A stretch of 62,583 nucleotides of DNA, from contig JBBHKE010001333.1 of the NCBI GenBank assembly GCA_037447655.1, positions 49,934 to 112,516 of the forward strand, given 5' to 3'. This DNA comes from Zygnema cylindricum (Eukaryota > Streptophyta > Zygnematophyceae > Zygnematales > Zygnemataceae). Made by a program: the position numbers and the translations under genes. The notes below the pieces were generated by a model, which had not been told where the DNA came from, ran no database searches, and saw only the letters and a list, made by a program, of their open reading frames with translations. Of this stretch, positions 45,360 to 55,229 are shown piece after piece. The number at the start of each line of letters is the position of its first letter. The first letter of the stretch is position 1.

Positions 45360-46070
45360 AGATTGGAAAAAAAAAAAAGAAAAAAAAAAAAAACATCAAC
45401 GCAAAATACGCACAAAAAACCATACCTGAGTTAAAAAAATTGAAAAATCCCTACAGGATATTAGGCAAAAGTAGAGAAAGCAAGTCAAAATTTTTGAATT
45501 AGGTCAAAATGCACATCAAAAAATGAAAATCGAAAAATGAAAGTCGAAAAAATGAAAATCAAAAAATAAAAATTCGAAATTAAAAATCGAAAAATAAAAA
45601 TTGAAAAGTGAAAATCGAAAAAAATGAAAATCAAAAATGAAAAACCGAAAAATAAAATTGGAAATCAGGGACAAGTGAATGATGGGAAAACTATTGAAAT
45701 AATAACTCTACCTCTCCCTCCAAAATAGAAAGTCCATTAACTATTGAAATAATAACTCAAAGTCCATTTACTACTGAAAAACTATTTACTATTGAAAAAG
45801 TATTTATTATTGAAAAAGTAACTCACCTCTCCCTCCAAAATAAAAAGTTCATTAACTATTGAAATAATAACTCAAAGTCCATTTACTACTGAAAAACTAT
45901 TTACTATTGAAAAAGTATTTACTACCGAAAAAGTAACTCACCTCTCCCTCCAAAATAGAAAGTTCATTTACTAATAAAAATGTAATTACTATTAAAAAAG
46001 TCCCTTAACTATTGAAAAAGTATCTTACCTCTCCCTCCGAAGCTGAAAGTTCTCTCGCAGTATCGGCCAT
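45169..46070 (-). CDS. Small two-exon candidate gene, 56 codons, function unknown
   Basis: Exon 1 (46070-46029) reads MADTARELSASEGE and ends at a GTAAGA donor in phase 0. Exon 2 (45297-45169) follows a long poly-T tract and TTTCAG. It reads ENYEKGGVTSIPLVPILGG, then GDLEPSNNALARGVYAPALK and a TAA. The product would be 56 residues, soluble and mixed-charge, with no signal peptide or membrane segment. The intron repeats the end of exon 1 with its donor three more times. Right after the stop are four AATAAA hexamers. I know no family with this sequence. It could also be the first two exons of a longer gene or the relic of one. Clean phase, both splice sites and the poly(A)-like array are the support. 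Confidence 0.45.
45300..45415. repeat. Poly-A/poly-T tract before the small-gene acceptor
   Basis: Interrupted A runs on plus, hence a ~110-base poly-T on the coding strand ending in CAG. Unusually long for a polypyrimidine tract. Confidence 0.9.
45500..45665. repeat. TCGAAAAATGAAAA array in the small-gene intron
   Basis: Units of 13-16 bases, TCGAAAAATGAAAA and close variants, in the same intron. Confidence 0.8.
45700..46045 (-). repeat. Exon-1 tail plus splice donor repeated four times
   Basis: The motif GAACTTTCnnnTTnGGAGGGAGAG followed by GT (minus strand) occurs at about 46,050, 45,950, 45,835 and 45,720, spaced about 88-115 bp. The first is the real exon end (GTAAGA). The next two keep GTGAGT-type donors and the last reads GTAGAG. 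Between them are repeated TTACTATTGAAAAAGTA words on plus. Confidence 0.85.
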
Positions 46071-47225
46071 TGTCGCGAATACGAGTCATAAAGTAACCCA
46101 TAAAAAACCCATAAAAAACTAAAAATTAAGGACCAAATAAGACAAATCGAAATGCGTTAAATACGAGGCGATTCTGGATATTTGTCGATTCGAAATTAAG
46201 GCTAAAGTAAGGAGTCTGTTTCTGTTTCCGTCAAGAAAGTAAAAATCACAATTTTTTTTTTGTTTCTATCCACATGTCGAAGCATTTCTGTTTCTGTCGG
46301 AATGTTTGCGTTTCTGTCAAATTCGAAATTCAAATTTATTGTTTCCATTGAAATGTCAAAATATTTCTATTTCTGTTGAATTCGAAAAGTTTTTCTTTAT
46401 GCCCAGAAATGCTCGGACGGTACTATGGTCAAATCTCCGAGGATTTTGTTCAATATGCTTTTTTTTCTTTGAAGTATTCAAAGAAGAAACTATCTTGCAA
46501 ACATTTCCAATGTACCTCAAATTGGTGGACTTATGCCCTTCGGTTTATAGTATGTGTGTACTTTTCAACTGCCCGAAAAAACTGCCAATTTTGTGTGACA
46601 AAAATAACAAAATAACAAGATCACAAGATGACAAGATGACAAGATGACAAGATGACAAGATGACAAGATTCGAAAATTAGTGACACTGGAGGGAAGTACG
46701 GAAATTTAAAAAAGCTATCTCCTCCTCTCCCCTCCTTCCATCGGTACGGTCTGTTAGGTACTTTTTAAATGAATCCCACGGTAGAGAAGATTTGAGGTTT
46801 ACTGTTTCAATTTTTTTGGAAGTATACGCAGTAGAGTTTTGTCCAAAAAAAGAAAATTTGGTCAACATAAAATTAATTTTTAATTATGCACGGTCAGTTC
46901 TGTCAAAAAAAAGGGGGAATTTGGTTTTTAGAAACCTGTTTTGGAAGTATGCATAATAAAGTTTGGTCAAAAAAAGAAAAAAATTAACAAAAACATAGTG
47001 CGAAAGCCATGGCCTTCTACATACATATATACATGCATAAGATACGATATACAATATAGACACATACATATACATAATAATACATGCATACATATAGGAA
47101 TTCAGCAACAACATACCAAATTCCATACAAAAAACAAATCATCACCTTTACTGTGGGACATAGAACGCCTGTCGGATTCCATTCCGACTCATACTCGAGT
47201 GCATATTCATCGGTTTTTTTCGCAG
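46071..47225. other. Intergenic / unrecognised 5' side of the OPT fragment
   Basis: An 8-bp ATGACAAG microsatellite lies at 46,615-46,672; the rest is AT-rich. The N-terminal OPT exons expected here (about 250-300 residues) were not found. The readings at 46,306-46,647 do not resemble OPT. Confidence 0.5.
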
Positions 47226-47649
47226 GTCAATACGGTCTCGAAGTTGGAGCTTTTGCTCTCGATTGGGCCACAGTTTCAGCTTACCTTTACTCCCCTCTCG
47301 CCACTCCCTTCTTTGCAATTCTTAACATTTTTATAGGATTTGTTATAGTCACTTGGATTGTGGTTCCAATCGTCCATTTTAACAACATTTACGATGCGAA
47401 AAGATTTCCTATTTTAACTTCTTCTCTTTACCTTTATAATGGTCACAGATTTCCTACAACTAGTGTAGTAACCGACTCTCTCCAACTCGATGTTCAAAAA
47501 TATGAGGAAATAGGTCCGGCTTATATTTCGGCTTTTTTCGCTTTAGGGTACGGGTTTGGATTTGCCGCATTAACTTCTACAATTGTCCACGTGGCATCAT
47601 GGCATGGGAAGGAAATTTACAAACGAGCTCGATCCGCAGGTATGTCCGA

Positions 47650-47880
47650 TTTGACCAACTTTGACCTTAATTTGACCATAATTTAATCATAATTTGACTA
47701 TAATTTGACCACAATTGGTCCATTATAGGTCCATGGTTCGTAATTTGGCCATAATTCAACCATAATCTGACCATAGTTTGACCATAATTTGACCATAATT
47801 TGACTGGAATTTGGCCAAAATGTACCAAAACTGGACCAGAATTTATCAATATCTGATCAGAAAATGACCCAAATAGACCA
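47650..47880. repeat. ATTTGACCATA array at the start of an OPT intron
   Basis: About eighteen degenerate 10-12-bp units beginning within 15 bases of the GTATGT donor at 47,640. The proteins read across it on minus are artefacts. Confidence 0.9.
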
Positions 47881-48478
47881 AACTTGATCAACCTGATTTG
47901 CCAAAAGTTCAGATGCTAAAAAGGTATGTCTACACACACTTATTAGTGTGTGTTTGTATATGTGTTTCCTATCTTTTTTAAGCTTTTGTCTTTTGTCTTT
48001 TTCTTTTCTGTCTTGTCTTTTTTTGCTTCTATAAGTTTTTTCTTATTCAACTTTTTTGAGAAGGGATTCCACATTCTTAGATGGGTAATTCTTCAATGCC
48101 CCAAATTTTACCTTAATGGGTAATTATTACTGAACTCGGTGATTTTACTTTTTTTTGTTTTTTTTTTAGTTCACAGCTTCAAGTAACAAAGTCGATATCC
48201 ACACGAGATTAATGAAACGATACAAACCGATTCCCGAATGGTGGTTTATGGTAACTTTAGTTATCGCTATCGGTCTCTCAATTCTTACTATGGAAGTTTA
48301 TATGGAATTTCAACTTCAATGGTACGGTTTTCTTTTAATAATTTTAATGTCAGCACTTTTAACTCTCCCTATTGGAGTAATTGCTGCGACGACCAATCAG
48401 GTTCCAGGATTAAATATTATTACGGAAATGGTTTGGGGATATCTTCAACCGGGAAAACCAATCGCAAACGTTTGTTTT

Positions 48479-49247
48479 TATTGAGGATCGGCGATATTCA
48501 ACATATCGCATGGGCGCCAAAGTGAAAAATTTGGAAAATGGCCAAGCCGGGGATCGAACCCGGGACCTTGTGTTAGCCGTACACTACACCGTCAATCGCT
48601 ATTAGAGTGTATAACGCCAATTCGGTGCCCTTTTTTCAAAAAAAAAAACCCGAAATACAATCCATAATTTTATTTTTTCCATTATTCTAATTAGGTTTTT
48701 TTTTTCAATTAGCGTAAATAAGGAAAGTACACTGCAAGGAAATAGTGTGGCGACGATGGGAATATTCGCATCTAAATGGTACTTTTGAATTAGAAAGCAT
48801 AAAAGACACTTAACATAGGCGCAACATGTAATGTGCACTGGAAGAAAGAGACGAACTCGTCGACAAAAAATCACGCTTCATATGTTCCTCCTCCGACCGC
48901 AGGAACAGCGACGGGCGCATTATTGTCAGATTTGAATGCCACAGATTAATGTAGACACGAAGGGCGGGCATTTATTATTCAGACAACCCAAATTACAGTT
49001 AGGGAGTAATTAGTATATATAATTAAAAAAAATCCCGATTAGTGTTAATAACACTAATTTTTTTTTTACGCTATTTATTCCTTTACTCTAATAGCGATTG
49101 ACGGTGTAGCTCTACCAACTGAGCTACCCGGCCGATTGTGCATGCAAGCGCCTGAAACCCAATTTACGGCAATGAACGGCGCACTGGCGGAACCAGCATT
49201 TACTGCGATACACACGTGTGGAGTCCGAAGTGGACATTCCTCCAACA
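48479..49247 (-). repeat. 3' LTR of the TRIM, split by a MITE
   Basis: Without the MITE and one TA it is ~247 bp, and nearly identical to 49,309-49,554; few differences, among them GGGACC against GGTCC in the tRNA variable loop. Confidence 0.9.
48587..49106. mobile_element. MITE, family M1 (520 bp), inside the TRIM's tRNA unit
   Basis: TIRs CACCGTCAATCGCTATTAGAG and complement; TA is duplicated at both sides, as comparison with the uninterrupted LTR shows (one TA there). It splits the tRNA-like unit between positions 26 and 27. Interior AT-rich, no ORF of note. Confidence 0.92.
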
Positions 49248-49296
49248 CGCCCCCTCACGATGTACTCCATCTCGTGTGGCTTGCCAACGCCCCCTT

Positions 49297-49308
49297 GCTC
49301 CGATACCA
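49297..49308 (-). other. Primer-binding site of the TRIM
   Basis: TGGTATCGGAGC on minus, directly after the 5' LTR. Complement to the 3' end of cytosolic initiator tRNA-Met with one mismatch. Confidence 0.85.
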
Positions 49309-49554
49309 TATTGAGGATCGGCGATATTCAACATATCGCATGGGCGCCAAAGTGAAAACTTTGGAAAATGGCCAAGCCGGGGATCGAACCCGGTCCTTGT
49401 GTTAGCCGTACACTAGCTCTACCAACTGAGCTACCCGGCCGATTGTGCATGCAAGCGCCTGAAACCGAATTTACGGCAATGAACGGCGCACTGGCAAAAC
49501 CAGCATTTACTGCGATACACACGTGTGGAGTCCGAAGTGGACATTCCTCCAACA
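49309..49554 (-). repeat. 5' LTR of the TRIM (246 bp)
   Basis: Uninterrupted LTR containing the tRNA-like unit at 49,369-49,440 in its sense direction. Confidence 0.92.
49369..49440 (-). tRNA. tRNA-like unit within the TRIM LTR
   Basis: Folds as a cloverleaf. Acceptor stem GGCCGGG with CTTGGCC (7 pairs, two G-U), then A as discriminator. D arm GCTC/GAGC, anticodon stem GTGT/ACAC plus an A-A mismatch, loop ACGGCTA. T arm CCGGG-TTCGATC-CCCGG. A box TAGCTCAGTTGG and B box GGTTCGATCC match pol III consensus. The loop gives GGC at 34-36, but position 33 is C rather than U, and a GGC Ala tRNA is not usual in eukaryotes. It is therefore more likely a tRNA-derived promoter than a working tRNA. The sister unit (48,540-48,586 joined to 49,107-49,133) has a standard five-base variable loop; this one is a base shorter. 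Confidence 0.6.
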
Positions 49555-49919
49555 GTTTTAAGAATTACGGATATATTAGTATGACTCAAACCGTTTCTTT
49601 CTTACAAAATTTTAAATTGGGACATTATATGAAGGTGAGTGACAGTTTTTTGTCCTCAAAAATTCTGTAATTGTTTTGTGAATTCGAGTTTATTTTCACC
49701 TTTATTAGTGTAGATTGTGGGAAGAAGAATAGAAGTTATCATGGAGACCAAAATACTCTTCTGTCCTTCACGGATTCTGCAAAAATGTTTTGAAATTTCT
49801 AAATAGTGTTGATTCCTAAGTGGTTTGGGCAATAGAATTGTGTAGCATTTTACTTTTCCTTAGGAATTTACTCCATTCACAAAATCTCGATCGTTCCGGC
49901 GTTCTGTCTCCTCACCTCC

Positions 49920-50219
<300 letters not shown>

Positions 50220-51894
50220 GGGTGTTTTTTAGAGTCACACATAGAAGAGTGAGGATTATAAACAAATGAAAAATTTGGGGTTTCATGGGATTTTTTGGGC
50301 AGATTCCTCCTCGGGCCATGTTCCTTGTAGAAGTAAGTTTCCTTAATTTTATTTTATCATTTTGTTTTTCTATTTATTGTTGATGAATTACGGAAAAACC
50401 AAAAAAATATCAAAGTGATGCAAAGAGTGTTAGCAAACAAAACAGATTTTACCCAAATTTGAAATAGATTATTAGAGTGGGTAATCAGTTTTCAAACACA
50501 TTCCTTCCATATTTTGGGCATTAATGATTTTATTGTTTTCCCTGCTTTTCATTTTTCGTTACTATTCTTCGTTTTCCTATTCCATATTCTGTTTTCCATT
50601 CTCCGTTTCCCGTTTACCGATTTCCTTGTTTTTACTCTTGTTTCTGACAGTTAGTTTTTTTTGTCTTTTCTTTGTTTTTTTTCTTTTTTTTGCAGACTAT
50701 CGGAATTGTATTTGCCGGTGTAGTAAACCTGGGAACTGCATTTTTGGTTATACGGGTCGGTCGCAGATGGAAATATTTGTCTTGTTGATGAACTTCCTCC
50801 CAATTCCCAATGGACTTTCCCGAGTGCAAATGTATTTTATTCGGCGTCCGTAACTTGGGGTTTAATTGCTCCTAAACGATTTTTTGGACCCGGATCGATT
50901 TATGTCGCCCTTAATTGGTTTTTCCTCGGAGGAGCGATTATACCCATTCCGTTTTGGGCACTTTATAAAGCTTTTCCTCGTTTTAAGGTGAGAAAACGGT
51001 TTTTTTTTTGAGTTTTTTTTTTTTTTTTTTTTTAAAGGTTTGTTAGTGCTTTTTGGTAGGTGGGAATCATTCTCTTGAGGAAAAATATGAGTTGATTTGA
51101 CTTGGAAGTTTTTTGTGATTTTCTTTTTTTCATGGATTGCTCATCGTTTTTTGATTTTGAATGTATTTTAGATTTTTTATTTTTGGTTTCAAGCCGGTTC
51201 AATTTAGAGAAAACTTACAATTTGAGGGAAATGTAGAAGAAGGGATACTTTCTTGGCTCTGACTTGTGGATTAATTTAATTCCCTTTTTGGTTTTGGGGA
51301 TACCAGTTTTTTAAATACGTGAATACTTCCGTTATGTTAACTGGAATGGGAATTTTGCCTCCCGCATCGCCGGTCAACTTCACATCCTGGTTCCTCGTGG
51401 GCTTTATTTTCAATTACCTCGTCTTTAAATACCGAAAGGTTCACTTTCTCTCTCTCTCCCCCTCCCCCCTCCCTCCCTCCCCCTCTCCCGCTCTCCCCCC
51501 TCTCCCCCTCTCTTCTCCCTCTCCCTCTCCCCTTCCCTCTCCCTCTCCCCCTCCCTCTCTCTCTCCCGTTTTCTCCTGCTTTACTTCCATCTCTCTCCTT
51601 AAAACCTAAAAAAAAAATGTTCTCTACCTTACCCATTCGCAGAATTGGTGGCAACGATACAATTACGTTCTTTCCGCGGCTTTGGATGCGGGAGTTATGT
51701 TTATAGCAATCTTTGTTTTCTTGGGAGTTCAAGTCGATCCTCCCGGAGGAAATTATCTTTCTTGGTGGGGAGCCGGAGAGACTTTAGTCGATAATTGTCC
51801 TTTAGTGAGATGTGCGACTCAACCAGGAACTTGTTCGGTTCGGTCGGCTCCTTGGTGTCCTACGTCTAAAGGTTCCGAGGGAATTTGCGACTAA

Positions 51895-53312
51895 TTCGAG
51901 GGAGTTTTCGTCTAATTTGAAGAATATTTGGATTCTTTGAGGGAGTTTTTGTTTTTGTGGAGTCTAATTCAAGGGAATTGTCAATTAATTCCAGGGATAT
52001 TTGATGAATTCCAGAAAATTGTGGACAAATTGTATACGATGTAAGGGGGAATTTGGGGGGATTTGGAGGGAATGTTGATGGAATAGGGAAGTAAGTGTTG
52101 AGGGAAAGTGAATTTGGAGGGAAAATGTTTAATAAAAAGGGGTTTAAGGTAGAAAGTGTTTGAAGAGAGTTTTGAAGGGAGAAAAGTGTTGGAGGAAGTT
52201 AATTATTGGTTTGGTTTTTATATGAAGGGAAAGTGAAGAGAAATTGAAGGGAATTTGGAGTACAAATGTAGGTAGGTTGTTTGGTAAGTTAAGGTGTAGG
52301 AAGCGTTTTCGAAGGGAGAGAGGAAAGGGTGCATAGGATAAGGAGACTGTAAAGGATGCAATTTAGAAGTAAATTATACAAGTAGTGGGCTGTTTTCTTA
52401 ATTTATTTTAATTCTAGTGCTGTCAGTGTTAAAGGCTAGTTATTATTATTTAGTTTTAGTTTTAGGTTTGATCGTGGGAATTCCCTGCTTTAAAACAAAA
52501 ATTAATTGCAGTGCCAAACCTAATTTAATGTGATAATGAAACATCTTCAAATCTTGCGAATGTGCAATTTGAAAAGATTGAGTTGTTGATTTATTGAAAA
52601 GATTGAATAATTAGTATAAGCAAATGTTGAAATTGTCGTGAATGGTGAACCTTTTTGGTATTTTATTTCAGACAGTGGTTCGTACTTTAGAAAAGTACGA
52701 TATTTTAAGGTGGAATTATAATACGTGTGTTTATTTTATTATTGCGATGATGTTTATTTTATCCCCGCATCTGACTTTAAAACTTATCTTCAATTTTGAG
52801 AAATGATGATATATTTCCTACATTAAGGAAACTGACTTATTTTTTTTTTCATTGTAAGATGTGAAGTTGTTTAATATTGTACTTTTAAACGCCAGTTACA
52901 AAGGTAATTTTTTTATTTGTGATGTGATTTTTCTCTGTTTATGTATAATACTTGGAATCCTTTTTTGAATTCTATTTTGAATAATTCTCCTTCTTTTTGA
53001 GAAGTCTTTACTGACATTGATTGACGATTGACTCATTGATTTTTTTTTTTTGTTACAGGAAACGTTATGAAAGAGTTTCTTTCATTTTTCAATCTTTACT
53101 GTGTTTTTTTTAAATTTCCTCTTTTGCAAACACGAAAAGATTAACCAGGACAGAATCTTTCAGCACCGAAACTGTGGGCAACTTAAAAAGATATACAGAA
53201 TCAATGAAGGAATATTGTTTGTCCACGTCGGTAGAATAGAGAAAAACGCGAAACATTTTTAAACTAAAATATTCATAGCTCATTTCTAGGCCGTAACAAC
53301 ATCCAGCCCATA
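51895..53312. other. OPT 3' flank, no gene seen
   Basis: Starts with degenerate GGGAATTTGGAGGGAA words (51,900-52,300), then AT-rich DNA with no credible exon. Confidence 0.6.
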
Positions 53313-53579
53313 GTTCAAAAGTAGGCGTTTTTATGGTAGGCCTTTGGTCGGCGCCTTTATCGTAAGTTGTGTTATGGGCTTTTCATGTGATCTTCTTAGA
53401 TCGCTACTTTGATCAGCGACCGTCCGATCGTCCGAATCTGACGGTGTAAATAAAACATTTTTTCCGAATGTTTTAATTGTTCCGAATAGGTCAGAATACA
53501 ATATGGATCTTAAGGTCATATTGTATGTTTTGCATACAATTGGCATATTGTATGCGCCTACTTTCACCTACTTTTGAAC
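53313..53579. mobile_element. MITE, family M2 (267 bp)
   Basis: TIRs GTTCAAAAGTAGG / CTACTTTTGAAC with flanking TA; inverted relative to 28,214-28,481 with high similarity throughout. Open readings in it are spurious. Confidence 0.9.
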
Positions 53580-54203
53580 TAATTTTTTCGCACGCGCGAG
53601 CACGGTGATTGGGGCCGCACCATTCCCGCCTCCGCTTTCTCCGTGCGACCGTATGTTTAGGGTTATTTATCTCTGTCTTGTTTTTTTTTATTTAAAAAAA
53701 ACACAAAACAAACCACCCTAAACCCTATGACCCTATTGGGATACCCGAATACGGCGTGTGGGACACGTTACGTTACGGGGCCACAGACCGGCCACACGGT
53801 TTTCCCACACCGGTGACCCACACGGTCGCGGACGCCTTCGGCACCCCTGGGGGCCAAAAAGTTGCAAGATTCAGTAAAGTACGGTACTTTACTGATCAAA
53901 TTTGCAGTTGAATGAGGTCAACAGTGCAACTAAATCATAGAAACGACATTCGGCCAGCGCAAAGCCCGGGTTCTTCCCATCCAGTACTGAAAATGCAGCT
54001 GCAACATAGAAACCGTATGTTTCCTTATTGGCCCAGACGACGACGCGCTTTCGCTGAAAAGGTTTCTATGTTTCAGCTAGACTGTACTGTACTTCATATT
54101 TGTACTCTGTTTTGTACTTGGTGATTTGTACTTGGTAGTTTTGTAATGTTAGGCAGTCGTTGCTCGAAATAACTCCAGTACATAAAAATACGGTAATGCA
54201 CTA
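53580..54203. other. Intergenic, no gene seen
   Basis: Somewhat GC-richer DNA (53,740-53,860) and GTACGG/TACAGTAC words. Nothing recognised. Confidence 0.5.
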
Positions 54204-54639
54204 CAACCGTAAATCGTAATTACCGTTAATGTTTTTTTTCGTCTCTTAAAACATCGTTTATCCGTACACACTTGTCGGATTGTGGATCTGAAAGTTGCGA
54301 TTGAAAGGTAATATTTTCAGCATACGAATGGCGGTCTTAAGTTGAAAATTGGAGCAATGTGTACGGATAGAAGAAGTTTTAAGTGGCGAAACAATTATTA
54401 ACGCTAATTACGATTCACGGTGGTATACCCTGAATCGCTATTAGTGTTAATAATTTTTTTCCACTTTAAACATCTTTTCTGCCTACACACTTGTCCGTTT
54501 TCAATTTTTGACAGCCGATCGGAAGTTGAGAATCTTACCTTTCAATGTAAACCGTCAGATCTACAATCGAGTTCGTGTGTACGGAGAAAAACGTTTTAAG
54601 AGACGAAAAAAACATTAACACTAATAGCGATACACGGTG
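54204..54639. mobile_element. Two abutting M1 MITEs in opposite orientation
   Basis: First copy 54,204-54,423 (CAACCGTAAATCGTAATTA to TAATTACGATTCACGGTGG), then TA, second copy about 54,426-54,639 (TACCCTGAATCGCTATTAG to CTAATAGCGATACACGGTG). Both carry the body seen at 28.0-28.5 kb, in opposite directions. They share one boundary TA, so one inserted at the other's flank. Confidence 0.8.
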
Positions 54640-55229
54640 TGCTGTACTGTGGTGTACCGTACTGTACATTACTGTACAGCGTAAATTTTAGCAATATTTG
54701 CGAAGAGCTGGTTGCCCACCAGTTGTAATCCTTCAAAATCGAAACGACCGGTTGCGCTTCCGAGCGATTCTTCTGCAATCTGGACCGTGCGTTCAGAAAT
54801 GTGCGAAAAGGTACAGGAACTTGTGAGATTACAATACTATTTGCTGTATTGCCTATTTTGCCGCATATCATACGCGTACCTTAGCCGTTTAATACGCTTA
54901 TTTTCCGGGATACTGTACGGTAAGTACGTCCCGTTTCCCTCTTTTGGAAGCGTCAGACGAACAAAGAACAGTCAAAAAAAAAAAAAAAAAAAGACATGGA
55001 GCGATCATAGTAAGCTGGTGTACATTCTTGAGAGGCGTGTTAACCTAATTTGTTTGTTATTATTATTCCTCTCACGGTTTTAACTTTGAAGTCACGCCGT
55101 ACTACAGTACTGTGTTCGTTCCACCAAACGAACGAACGAACGAATCTTCTCTTCTCCTGTCTTTACCTTTTATTTTCTTTGTAACTTCATTTTTACTTTA
55201 TTTTCAAAGTAAAGCAGGAAGCAGGCGCC
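54640..55229. other. Upstream region of VTI1
   Basis: TACTGTAC-type words, then a T-rich leader. An ACGAACGAACGAACGAA run lies at about 55,128-55,144. No TATA box assigned. Confidence 0.5.

Larger units (their letters stand above)
48479..49554 (-). mobile_element. TRIM-like LTR element with tRNA-bearing LTRs, in OPT exon
   Basis: Two ~246-bp direct repeats (48,479-49,247 including a 520-bp MITE plus TA; 49,309-49,554) flank a 61-bp interior. In the element's sense (minus) each LTR starts TGTTGGAGGAATG and ends CCTCAATA. The interior begins immediately with TGGTATCGGAGC (49,308-49,297), one base from the plant initiator tRNA-Met primer site TGGTATCAGAGC, and ends in a GTGAGGGGGCG purine tract. 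Perfect 5-bp GTTTT duplications flank it (48,474-48,478 and 49,555-49,559). No coding capacity: a terminal-repeat retrotransposon in miniature. Removing it and one GTTTT leaves the OPT frame intact. Confidence 0.92.

Noticed and set aside
46306-46647. N-terminal OPT exon
   Set aside because: No OPT motif in any frame, and no phase-1 donor (codon base G) to join to 47,226.
49369-49440. Simple nuclear tRNA-Ala gene pair
   Set aside because: Both copies sit inside ~246-bp direct repeats with a primer site, purine tract and target duplication; loop lacks U33. A TRIM explains all features.
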